From Mikania micrantha (taxonomy: Eukaryota > Streptophyta > Magnoliopsida > Asterales > Asteraceae): a stretch of DNA of 64,000 nucleotides. The position numbers were made by a program, and so were the translations under genes. The number at the start of each line of letters is the position of its first letter. Position 1 is the first letter of the stretch. Where the stretch lies: NCBI GenBank assembly GCA_009363875.1, contig CM018694.1:30451415-30515414 (forward strand). The letters run 5' to 3'. Below, piece after piece: positions 55,166 through 64,000 of this stretch. Below the pieces are notes generated by a model. The model was not told the DNA's origin, made no database searches, and saw only the letters and a program-made list of their open reading frames with translations.

Positions 55166-55830
55166 TATGTGAGCTAAGCCTATAGTGAGCCGAACTTAGA
55201 CCGAGGCCATACTTGGGGCTGTTGAACTAAATCGTTACAAACTAAGGAAAGGACTACCTCCAACACTTATAATAGAAACAAACTAACATGGGTGATGATA
55301 TAACCATGCATGCATGGGAAAATTTTAATTGTCACCTTACCTAAATAAATGAAAGCTTAAATTATGAGACATGATATGTGAACACTTATCAGATTAATTT
55401 AAGTATGTTTTCTCAAGTTTAAATTGAAATTCTATTAAGTAGAATTTATGAAGACAACCTAATTGAACATGCATGCAAACATGGATAGGTATAATTATGA
55501 CAAAGGAGTAATACCTTTGAATATATTTGTACATATCTAAGGAAAGTACATACAAGAGTTCACATGTAATCATCAACATTAGATAATCGAAACTAGCAAG
55601 TTTAAATAACTATTTTATGGTGAACATTAATAAACTTTGGGTATTGTAAGTCAACTTAGAATAAATAAACTAAGTAACTAAACACCTAGGGGCTTAGAAT
55701 GGATATTAACTTGAAATGAAATGCGTATACTTATGAATATGAAATACATTATAATTACAGATTGTTGAGTTGGTTTTGATTCTTTTACGCAAGCGCGCAT
55801 ACTACTAAACCGCTGAATCTAAGGACTCAG

Positions 55831-56552
55831 GTGAGTTCTCATAACCTCCTTTTAAATCATTTTGTTTTAAACTCGGAGGTGAAACATGTATACCAATATC
55901 TATATTATTTTGATTCCACATTGATGACACTGTTTATTTGTATGATATTCATATTTATGAATTATCATATTCCATGAGTTGTTGCTAATGACTTCGGTCA
56001 TTCGCAACGACTGCATGTATTGTCACTATTCCATGAGTTGTTGCTAATGGCTTCGGTCATTCGCAACGACTGCATGTATTGTCACTATTCCATGAGTTGT
56101 AGCAGATGACTTCGGTCATTCGCAACGACTGCATGTATTGTCACTATTCCGTGGATCGTGGTCGTTGACTTCGGTCATCCGCAATGATTGCATGTATTGT
56201 CACGTGGTTGTTACCACTCCATGAATCTTTGTTTTCAACTTCGGTTAATTACATTGATTTCATGTATAGTCACTTATATTATTTGAGAATAATGATGATT
56301 GAGGTTGGTTGAATGTTATGTAATTGATTATCTATGATTATTTACGATTATCTACGATTATTTGAGATATGTGATAATGTGTTGTGATTTGTGTGTTTGG
56401 GTTATGTGTTGGATTATCTCGCAGGTGCTGATGTGGATTATCTCAGAAAAACTATAAACTTTTATAATCATTTTATAAAATATTTTAAATATAAAACTAA
56501 TGATTACTCACCAACTACTTCGTAGTTGACACTTGATTTTTACATGTTTCAG
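55831..56552 (+). other. Putative intron inside LTR-B (722 bp)
   Basis: Donor ACTCAG|GTGAGTTCTCATAACC, preceded by AAGCGCGCATAC (compare GAGCGCGCATT in Gyp1). Acceptor CTCACCAACTAC...AGTTGAC...ACATGTTTCAG|GAAACG. Confidence 0.62.
55972..56280 (+). repeat. 59-bp tandem repeat in LTR-B, four to five copies
   Basis: CCATGAGTTGTTGCTAATG...CTTCGGTCATTCGCAACGA...GCATGTATTGTCACTATT repeats at 55972, 56031, 56090 and 56149, with a decayed copy near 56218. The last copies are the most diverged. Confidence 0.92.
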
Positions 56553-56843
56553 GAAACGAAGACAAGTAGGTAGGGCAGGATAGCTCTACATTCTTTTGGG
56601 ACATCATCACGTAGGATCTTGGACTTAGCTAAATAACTGAAATTCTGAAGACTTGAATTTAGTTAGATAGCTAAATCTTTTGTGTAATTGAAGTAACTAA
56701 TTCATGATGAACATGATTTTTGTGTAATTATTTTGATTGATTAATTAATATGTGATGATTTAAATTAGATGTCCATGAGCTTATGAATAATCTACACATC
56801 CCTCGTGGCATCCCGACGTTTCCGCCATCGGTCGGGGGTTACA

Positions 56844-58119
56844 GCAGGCTATTATCGACGATTTATTGAAGGATTTTCTAAGATAGCCCAACCACTCACA
56901 TCTTTAACCCATAAAGACAAGAAATATCTCTGGACTGACAAACAAGAAACTGCATTCCAGCTTCTCAAGCAGAAGCTCTGTTGTGCACCTATCCTATCTC
57001 TTCCCGATGGAACGGATGACTTCGTAGTATACTGCGATGCCTCGATACAGGGACTTGGCTGTGTGCTGATGCAGCGAGAGAAGGTGATCGCATTTGCTTC
57101 CCGACAATTGAAAGTCCACGAGAAAAACTACACCACCCACGACTTGGAACTTGGATCTGTAGTATTTGCACTCAAGATCTGGAGACACTACCTGTGTGGT
57201 ACAAAGTGTATGATATACGCTGATCATAAGAGTCTCCAACACATATTCGAGCAGAAGGAACTGAACATGTGACAACGTCGCTGGCTCGAACTCCTAAACG
57301 ACTATGAGTGTGCTATTAAGTATCACTCGGGAAAGCCAATGTAGTGGCCGATGTCCTAAGCCGGAAAAACACCTCGAAACCCAAGAGGGTGCGAGCTTTA
57401 CAACTCACCATCCATCCCAATCTCCCTGACCAGATACGTATTGCCCAGGTGGAGGCACTAAAACCAGAAAACCTAGCGGCTGAATCAATGAGGGGAATGG
57501 AGCAACAACTTGAGGTAAAAGCCTATGGCTTACATTATTTCAAGGAACGCGTCTGGGTTCCACATCACGGAAACTTACGAGACCTTGTGATGGATGAGGC
57601 TCACAAATCTCGGTATTCCATTCACCCTGGATCTGATAAGATGTATCATGATCTGAAGATCCTTTATTGGTGGCCACACATGAAAGCCGACATCGCTACC
57701 TATGTGAGCAAATGCTTGACCTGTGCCAAAGTCAAGATTGAGTACCAGAAACCCTCTGGATTACTCACACAACCTGAGATCCCCATGTGGAAGTGGGAAC
57801 AAATATCGATGGATTTTATTACCAAATTACCCCGTACCCCTAGTGGATGTGACACTATCTGGGTAATTGTGGACCGACTGACTAAGTCAGCACATTTCCT
57901 TGCTATCAAGGAAAACGAAAAGATGGAAAAACTCGCTCGAATCTACGTTAAGGAAGTAGTCTCGCGTCATGGAGTGCCAATCTCCATCATTTCATATCGA
58001 GATGCCAGATCCACTTCTAACTTCTGGAAATCATTGAAAAAATCGCTTTGTAGACGGTTGGATATGAGTACAGCATACCACCCACAAACTGACGCCCAGA
58101 GCGAACGGACGATACAAAC
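56844..58119 (+). pseudogene. pol: Gyp4 gypsy RNase H and integrase, right part
   Basis: It continues from 53300 with YYRRFIEGFSKIAQPL. RNase H YCDASIQGLG is intact. A TGA replaces a codon after QKELNM (57269), and a small frame change lies near 57340. The integrase zinc domain has CLTCAKVK, and the core has MDFITKLP, but the second catalytic Asp is Tyr (SYRDARS instead of SDRDSRF) near 57990. It ends at SERTIQT, cut by LTR-K at 58120. It is clearly inactive. Confidence 0.9.
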
Positions 58120-58445
58120 TGTCACACCCCCTGCACCACGTGCGGAATCCACGGCGTGGTGACGATATGGTTGAATCATGCACAAGTATTGAATAAGAAC
58201 AACCACAATGCATTACTAAGTTTCATAAAGTTTAGACCATTGTTTAGTTACAGCCATTCTATCTATCTACCAAAAGAATGACAACTACAGACCCAAAAAT
58301 ATTGTTTACAAAATAAGACACAAACAAGACAATTAAACAATTAGGATTTAATGTGTTTCTAATCCATCCTAGCTTGTTTCTTCATCTTGTTCTATCTTAG
58401 AATGGTCCCCTTAGTTGTCCTTGAGAATGATCTAAACCTGATTAC

Positions 58446-59387
58446 CTGAAACACGTGAAAAGTAAGTGTCAACTACAAAAGTAGCTGGTGAGAACAATAG
58501 GTTTAACATCAATGAATGAAAATACATGGATGGTTGCAACCCAAACTAACATCAAGTCTATAAAACGTGTCCAAACAGTCATCAGACTGTTTGCTAGAAA
58601 AACCAACATATAATCAAGTCCCAAACTACGTTTGGAGTTAGAAAATTTGTCAGCAACTTTTAATAACCATAATGCATCCAACACTGCAGTTAACTTTTAG
58701 AACAAATTTAAAAGCTAACTCCAGCTTGGCGTAAACGAATGTGTCCGCTTTCCCTTGTTGTGATCACCCAGTACTAACGCTAATGAATATGTAATTTGAT
58801 GTGTGTATAAGTTTGTTCACAACGATGAACACCATGCTTTTGAATACATTGATTTGAAACCATTGATTAAATGCCTTATTTGATATCATGATTTGAAAAC
58901 CTTGCTTGACTATCATGAATAGAAAATCTTTCTTGAATGCCATGAATTGAATCCTTTGTTTGAACACTGTCATGAAAACTATTGGTTGAATACCTTGTTT
59001 GAAACCTTTGATTTAATACATAGAATAGTGTCCTTGTATAGTAACAAGGTTTATAGCATATTGTTTTCGAAAGCACGAGTTTAGAGTATAAGAGTTTATA
59101 AATTCCATTATTTAAAAGTGTTTATCATTTATAAAACCATTTGTGTAAACACTGATATAAAACAGTTTAAAGAACCTTTATAAAACCTTTTTAGTAGAAA
59201 ATGTTTAACAGTTGTTAAAATCCTTTATAACAGTTGCTGAATCCGTTGAATTAGTACAGTGAACCTGTAATGTTTGTAAAATAGCATACATCTTGTATAA
59301 TGAAATATGATTGTAATAAGAGCGTTTGATCACGTGTTCCACCCCAAAACAATTGAAAATCAGTAAAAGAGGAGCTAATGTTCTCAC
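58446..59387 (-). other. Putative intron inside LTR-K (942 bp)
   Basis: Minus strand: GACAG|GTGAGAACATTAG at 59387 and CTCACCAGCTAC...AGTTGACACTT...CGTGTTTCAG|GTAAT ending at 58446. Confidence 0.58.
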
Positions 59388-60214
59388 CTGTCTGCAGTAG
59401 ACTCTGAACGATAACAAGTAGCAAGTAGCAAACAAGACTTCTAACTGGTTCCTATATCATTGTAATCATACATAGAATATAAGATTTATGATTGTATAGA
59501 CTTTTATTTATTGATTGACTTGGGTCATCATGCTCTTGATTAACTCTTGAATACTTGTTCTCATGTTTAAGAATGTTGTGTGAATTTGAATATCATGGTT
59601 TGAGTCACTTGATTGATAATTGATTCATGAAAAAGAAGTGTCATGTTCTTTTATGCACAACTTGTATGCATAAAATGACAGGTGTTGATGATTTTAATAA
59701 TCATTGTTTAACATGTAAATTGAAGATATGTTAAAGTGTTTTAGACCCTTGTGATTATGACTTGATCTCATAATTAGGTTGAATTAAACCTAAACCGAAT
59801 AAGATCATTTCATAATTAATGGGTTAAGAGGCCAAGATTGGGCCGAGATATAATCCCATGGGCCAATCTCTTCCTATTGGGCCGAAGCATTGGTTATTGG
59901 GCCTTGGGCATAAGTATGAGCCAAATTGAAATCCTATGGGCCAATTCAACTTAAAGTTGGGCTAGGTTTAGGATGTGTGGGCCAAATTATAGAAAACGGT
60001 TTGGTGACTTGTGGACCAATGGGTGTGGGCCGGAAACTATCATGTGGGCCGAATTGAACAACATGGGCCGAATGAAACCAAATTGGGTTGCATAAGGCTA
60101 GTGGGCTGAGCGTCCTGTTAGGCTTGATTGAATCATGTGGCCTGATACAATAAATGGTTGTATATTGTCGACCCATCTATACGAATGGCAACAGCATAAC
60201 CCAGCTCCGGCCAC

Positions 60215-60667
60215 CCAGGGCAGCGAACCTTATGAGGGTTCGGCCTAAGGTTCGACCCTGCAAGGCCCAACACGGTTCGTCTCTTGTAATGGAGGGTTCG
60301 GATGACTTTGGTGGCATCAAGGTTCGCTCGCATAGGATGGTTCGTTGGCCACTGGAAAGGTACCCCACATGGAAGCTTCGGCTCATGTGGGTTCGGCATC
60401 TGATCATGGTTCGGCTGAAGGCTAAAGGTTCGTTACTGTTGATGGTTCGTGAAGACCATGCAAAGTTCGGCTGCTTGGTTAAGGTTTGTCGATCCAAGAG
60501 GGTTCGGCCAGGTAGAAGCTTCGGCTATGGTTCGTTGTCATCATGGAGGTTCGTGGACAGCACAATGGTTTGGCTGGCTGAGGAGGGTTCGGCACCGCAG
60601 GGTTCGTGATACCATCAGGGTTCGTCTAGCACTCAGAGGGTTCGGCCGTCCTTTCCCCCGGCGAACC
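60215..60667 (-). repeat. GGTTCG/CGAACC word cluster in LTR-K
   Basis: About 20 GGTTCG(G/T/C) words in 450 bp, nearly all on the plus strand, that is CGAACC in the sense of the LTR. Confidence 0.9.
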
Positions 60668-61326
60668 TGTTGGTGCATTTTCTGTGTGAAAGCTCAATTT
60701 ACTGTGTGAACCTCGGTTGTTGTATATAGTCTGTTGTATATAATTAGAAGATCAAGAGACAAAGGGTTCAGCTAGGGTTCGATTAAGGTTTGGCTAAGGT
60801 TCGGCAAACCTTTGTTCATGTTATTATAGGTTCGTCCTCCGAACCTATTGGTTAGTCTAGCAAACCTTGTCTGGCGAACCTAATGGTTCATAGGTTCGGC
60901 TATGGAGGTTCGTGAGAGGTTCGATGCTTATATGTTCTAAGGGTTCGGCTGGCACAAGGTCACGAACCTTACCAAAGGTTCGTGTACATTGGAGGTTCGT
61001 GAAAGTTTACAAGGGCCGAACCTTTGCATTAGAAACCTATAAATATGGTGTTGCTTTGTTCATTTGGTAGACTTAGAGCTTACAATTCACACACACAGTC
61101 AAATTCTCTCTCAAGCTCAAGATCAAGACTCTTTTCATCTTTGTTTCTTTTGATCGTTCAAGTGTTGTATTCTCACGTTTATTGTTTGTAAACACTTGGA
61201 TATCAATGAAGAATTCAGATTCATGATCTATTACATTGTCATTGTTGATTCAAATCGAGTTGTAAACGGATTCCGCACGTTTATGATCGAATCGTAGAAT
61301 TTCGTGATCGATTCTTCAAATCTACA
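60668..61326 (+). repeat. Cop3 5' LTR (659 bp)
   Basis: TGTTGGTGCATT...TCTACA. Size, start and the GGATTCCGCAC motif resemble the Cop1 LTR. TATA box CTATAAATA at 61037-61045, followed by CACACACA and CT-rich leader. Left flank GAACC, itself one of the repeated words of LTR-K. Confidence 0.82.
60735..61025 (+). repeat. GGTTCG word cluster in U3 of the Cop3 LTR
   Basis: About 16 GGTTCG/CGAACC words on mixed strands, ending just before the TATA box, the same promoter-proximal place as the CATTCG words of Cop1. Confidence 0.88.
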
Positions 61327-61327
61327 G

Positions 61328-61339
61328 TGGTATCAGAGC
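61328..61339 (+). other. Cop3 primer-binding site
   Basis: TGGTATCAGAGC lies one base inside the LTR. Confidence 0.9.
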
Positions 61340-62018
61340 GTTAGGCTCGATTCTACGACTATTTGGACATCAATCTCAAGTAATTTGATCAGAAAATTCA
61401 TCATCTTGGAGGTGTTCTTGAAGTTCTTCACGTTTTTGTCAACAAATAGGCCAGATCTACGAAAATTATCAAGTTTTTGCAAATTTTGATCCGATAGAAA
61501 GATGCGCCTCGAAAAAACGAAGATTTTGACTACTCATAGGCCTTCTAACTCCAAAAAATGAAGATTCTAGAGCCATTAGTGATTTGCAGATCTGTTCGTG
61601 CGATCTGCCGATCCTTTGACGAACCTAAGAGCCGAACCTACATAGGTTCGTGAGAAATAGGTTCGTGGGAACCTCTAGGTTTGCCAAAAACGTCATAGGT
61701 TCGCCAAAAACGTCATAGGTTCGCCAAAAACCTTCCTAGGTTCGCCAAAACCTTCCTAGGTTCGTCAAAACCTTCATAGGTTCGTCAAAAACCTCAATAG
61801 GTTCGTGAAAAGGTTTGGGAGAACCTCTAATAGGTTTTTTTCGAAGAGTTTTGCAAGAAATATACCATTTTAAAAGTTCAAGTAAACCTCGTTTACCTAT
61901 TTTGGGCCTTTCGGATCATTTGGGATAGGTTTCAAGACCTATTTAGGATGTTAAGACAAGGTTTGAGCTATGTTTTTTGAGAGGTTAAACTTTGATGTTC
62001 TGAACATAAAAGTTAAAT
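61340..62018 (+). other. Cop3 untranslated leader
   Basis: 680 bp without a coding frame. It contains the GGTTCG repeats listed next and is otherwise unremarkable AT-rich sequence. Confidence 0.65.
61615..61845 (+). repeat. GGTTCG tandem repeats in the Cop3 leader
   Basis: CATAGGTTCGCCAAAAACGT and variants (CCTAGGTTCGTCAAAACCTT) repeat about seven times with a 19-21-bp period. Here the word has become a true tandem array. Confidence 0.88.
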
Positions 62019-64000
62019 ATGACACACAAGAACTGGAACGTAGAATGGTTGACTAACAATGGACTTGTGTTGGACAATTTGGACAATTATCCGAACTGGA
62101 GATCCACATTCGAAACGTTTATTACCAAAGCGGATGATAATTATCAGAAGTTATTGTACCAACAATACAAGAAACCATGTTTGAAACTGAATGAAGATCA
62201 AATGTCTGAATTTAATCAAGAAAGAGAATTGTGTGAATTGTTTTCAGTGATCATTTCTGAAGATATTAGAAAGACTGATTTTGAACAAATGCCACATTCA
62301 TGTGCAAAGTGGAGTTTGTTATAATTTGCATATAATAGTCATGTTGCAAAGAAGATCAAGGATGCTTATGATCGTCTTTTACCATTTATGCAAGAATTGA
62401 AATATTTTCAGTTTGATATTACTGATGGGCAAATTGTTGAGAAGTTTACGCAATTCTTACCTTATCGATGGAGTGATTTTGTTGAAAGGATGAAGGAAAC
62501 AGAAGTTATTCATCATGTCAAATTAATGAATTTCAAAGATGTGGTTGATAAAATGGAATCAGAGATAAGGAGAACCGGAAAATAAATTGTGAAAATTGTT
62601 GATTTCTCGTGGATTGATGAACAAAGAAACATGTTAAAGGCAAGTGTGAGTGCTGAGAAAGAAAAAGAAGATGTTGATGAAGGAAAGGAAGATGATCTGA
62701 AAACTGAAGATTGTATTGAGACAAGTGTGAATTTGAGGATGGATAGTAGTGATGAAGAAAAGAGTGAGGATTCTTCAGTGTCAAAATCTGATAAAGCAAA
62801 TGAACCTGAAATGGATGAAGTTAGCAAACAGGTGAAGGAAGTTGTAGATGAGAGATGTAAGGCAACTGAAGACACACACATTCTTGATGATTCTGAAATC
62901 ACAAGTGAGATGAAGAAGTTTGAAGATGATGTGTTGAAGTCAAAGGATGAAACTTCAAGTGTTGAAGTGGTGTCAACAGAGGATGAGAGTGTTTATGAGG
63001 ATGCCTCTGATGATTTGTCTGAAACAACTACCATCATTAGTGAAGACCATTGTCATACCATTTCAGATAAAGAGGTAAGTTCAGGTACATTTTCTAAACT
63101 CTCATGCTCTAAATGTTTAACTCTTGAAGGGAAAATTTGGAGTTTAGAGGAAGAAAACATAAATTTGAAATGTGATTTATCAAACTGCAATAAAGCATAC
63201 ATGGATTTAAAATCATATGAAAAGTTTTTTTCAAAACAGATTGCAGATTTGAAGTGACAGGTTCAAATGTTGACTGATGATTTGTCAAAGTCAAATGCCA
63301 ATGAAAGTGTTTCTGAACAAAAACTTGACATTTTGAGCAAAGTAAATGTTGAATTGATAAATGCGGTAAATAAAATTAAAATCAAAATGGACAAGGCAAA
63401 AAGGGACTTTGACAGGATCATGAGCAAATTGGAGAATCATCATAATTCAATAATTTCTTCAAGTCCTCTTATTGAGAAATCAAGTGATAGTGAAATTTCA
63501 ATAGATAACACTCTCAATAAGGGAAAGTCTCCAATTTGTGTTGATGACGACATTCCTCCGATCATTGAAGATTGTACTTTTGAGGAATATGATGAGGAGA
63601 CATTGTACAGGTGTGGGTTGATGGATGTACATAAGGATTATGATGATTCTCACAATAATATCTTTGATGATGTAAAATTATGTGTTTCAAACTCTACATC
63701 ATCATCCAAAAAGAAAGTTTCTTTCAAAACCCCATTGGTTGAAATTAAAATGTTTTCAAAGAATGAAAATATGAATTTTTCAAAGAAAAATGGTTTTTCA
63801 AGTTCAAAAACTAAACGTCAAATTCAATCAAAATGGGTTGTGAAATCATCATGTGCATCAAACAGAGTGGAATCAAAGTGTGATACTTCAAAGTCTTGGA
63901 ACAAAGACAAGATTTCACTTAGTCCCACAAGATGTGAAAAGTTGAACTTTGAGTCTACCACGTCAAGTGATAAGAAGTCACATTTAACTCATATGGGTTC
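62019..64000 (+). pseudogene. gag: Cop3 copia Gag, three in-frame stops, open to the window edge
   Basis: The start is ATG 62019 (MTHKNWNVEW). One frame is coding throughout, broken only by stops at 62322, 62583 and 63255. After the last it is open for 745 bases to the window end. N-terminal ~190 residues: copia Gag-like helices (NYPNWRSTFETFI, ELCELFSVI, LPYRWSDFVERMKETE). Then a long acidic Ser/Glu/Asp region and a coiled coil (LEEENINLKCDLSNC). I see no CCHC zinc knuckle up to 64000. It may follow later or be absent. The pattern of point stops without frameshifts suggests a fairly young copy. Confidence 0.75.

Larger units (their letters stand above)
53301..56843 (+). mobile_element. LTR-B, solo LTR of a gypsy element (3543 bp)
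   Basis: TGTAACATCACTG...GGGGGTTACA is flanked by perfect GCAGG duplications, with no internal region: a solo LTR left by LTR-LTR recombination. U3 has a modified palindrome TATGCCCTATACATATG near 53654, only ~350 bp from the start, where other families have it near the 3' end. Donor-like CGAG|GTAAAA at 54513, CGAACC cluster, 59-bp tandem repeats, and a donor/acceptor pair at 55831/56552. Same family as LTR-E. Confidence 0.93.
58120..60667 (-). repeat. LTR-K, reverse gypsy LTR, partial
   Basis: TGTCACACCCCCTGCACCACG on the plus strand is the LTR 3' terminus in reverse. The acceptor at 58446 and donor at 59387 are on the minus strand. It is interrupted at 60668 by Cop3 inside its GGTTCG cluster, and the remainder lies right of the window. 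Confidence 0.72.

Noticed and set aside
55972..56280. CRISPR-like array (regular repeats)
   Set aside because: Units abut and there are no unique spacers. It is a plain tandem repeat in a plant LTR.
52087..58119. Two separate gypsy elements
   Set aside because: The GCAGG duplication and uninterrupted RT sense across LTR-B show a single element split by a solo LTR.
60154..60609. 151-codon plus-strand ORF
   Set aside because: It lies entirely in the GGTTCG word cluster of a reverse LTR. The repeated word avoids stops in this frame and there is no recognisable domain.

Overview
This window is nuclear DNA of a flowering plant. It is made almost entirely of LTR retrotransposons nested in one another, and I found no convincing host gene, tRNA, rRNA or CRISPR array. 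Plant origin rests on SIRE/Maximus-type Ty1/copia elements and Tekay/Del-type Ty3/gypsy chromoviruses, all primed by the plant initiator-Met tRNA site (TTGGTATCAGAGCC). The long extra gene downstream of copia pol resembles proteins I recall as abundant in Asteraceae genomes, so a composite is my best guess, at moderate to low confidence. || Layout. 1-6447: 3' half of a forward copia (Cop1): RT/RNase H end, a spacer, a two-part extra ORF, then the 3' LTR. 6448-8836: 5' half of a reverse copia (Cop2) into which Cop1 inserted. 8837-10583 and 25393-25797: a reverse gypsy (Gyp2), split by a forward gypsy LTR (LTR-A, 10584-11984 and 22818-25392) whose GGTTT target duplication survives on both sides. 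Inside LTR-A lie a forward copia (Cop4, 11985-15445), a gypsy LTR fragment (LTR-E), a reverse gypsy with its 5' LTR (Gyp3, to 21844) and an LTR end (LTR-D). 25798-32309: further LTR pieces (H, G, L, I). 32310-33610: an imperfect tandem repeat. 33611-34838 and 47692-48391: one unassigned locus, split by the best element here, Gyp1 (34839-47686). Gyp1 is a 12.85-kb gypsy with two nearly identical 4-kb LTRs and a perfect CAACT duplication. 48392-52086: reverse LTR-J. 52087-53300 and 56844-58119: a degenerate forward gypsy (Gyp4), split by a clean solo LTR (LTR-B). 58120-60667: reverse LTR-K. 60668-64000: 5' part of a forward copia (Cop3). || How the parts work. Each element encodes Gag (particle) and Pol (protease, RT, RNase H, integrase). 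LTRs carry promoter and polyadenylation functions, the primer-binding site starts minus-strand DNA and the polypurine tract starts plus-strand DNA. Nearly all copies are broken. Gyp1 is very young (I saw 11 substitutions between its LTRs) but has one in-frame stop and one frameshift in pol. || Two recurring patterns are the most interesting content. (1) Almost every LTR family here carries a dense cluster of one short CpG-centred word (CGAACC, CATTCGGCCGAATG, ATCGATA, CGCGGTACGCG, CGAAAAC), and the same words recur in unrelated copia and gypsy elements. (2) The gypsy LTRs of 2.6-4 kb share a conserved pair of splice-site-like blocks, CAG|GTGAGTTC and CTCACCAAC...TGTTGAC...TTTCTCAG|G, 0.5-1.8 kb apart. 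This suggests an intron inside the LTR and a spliced 5' leader.
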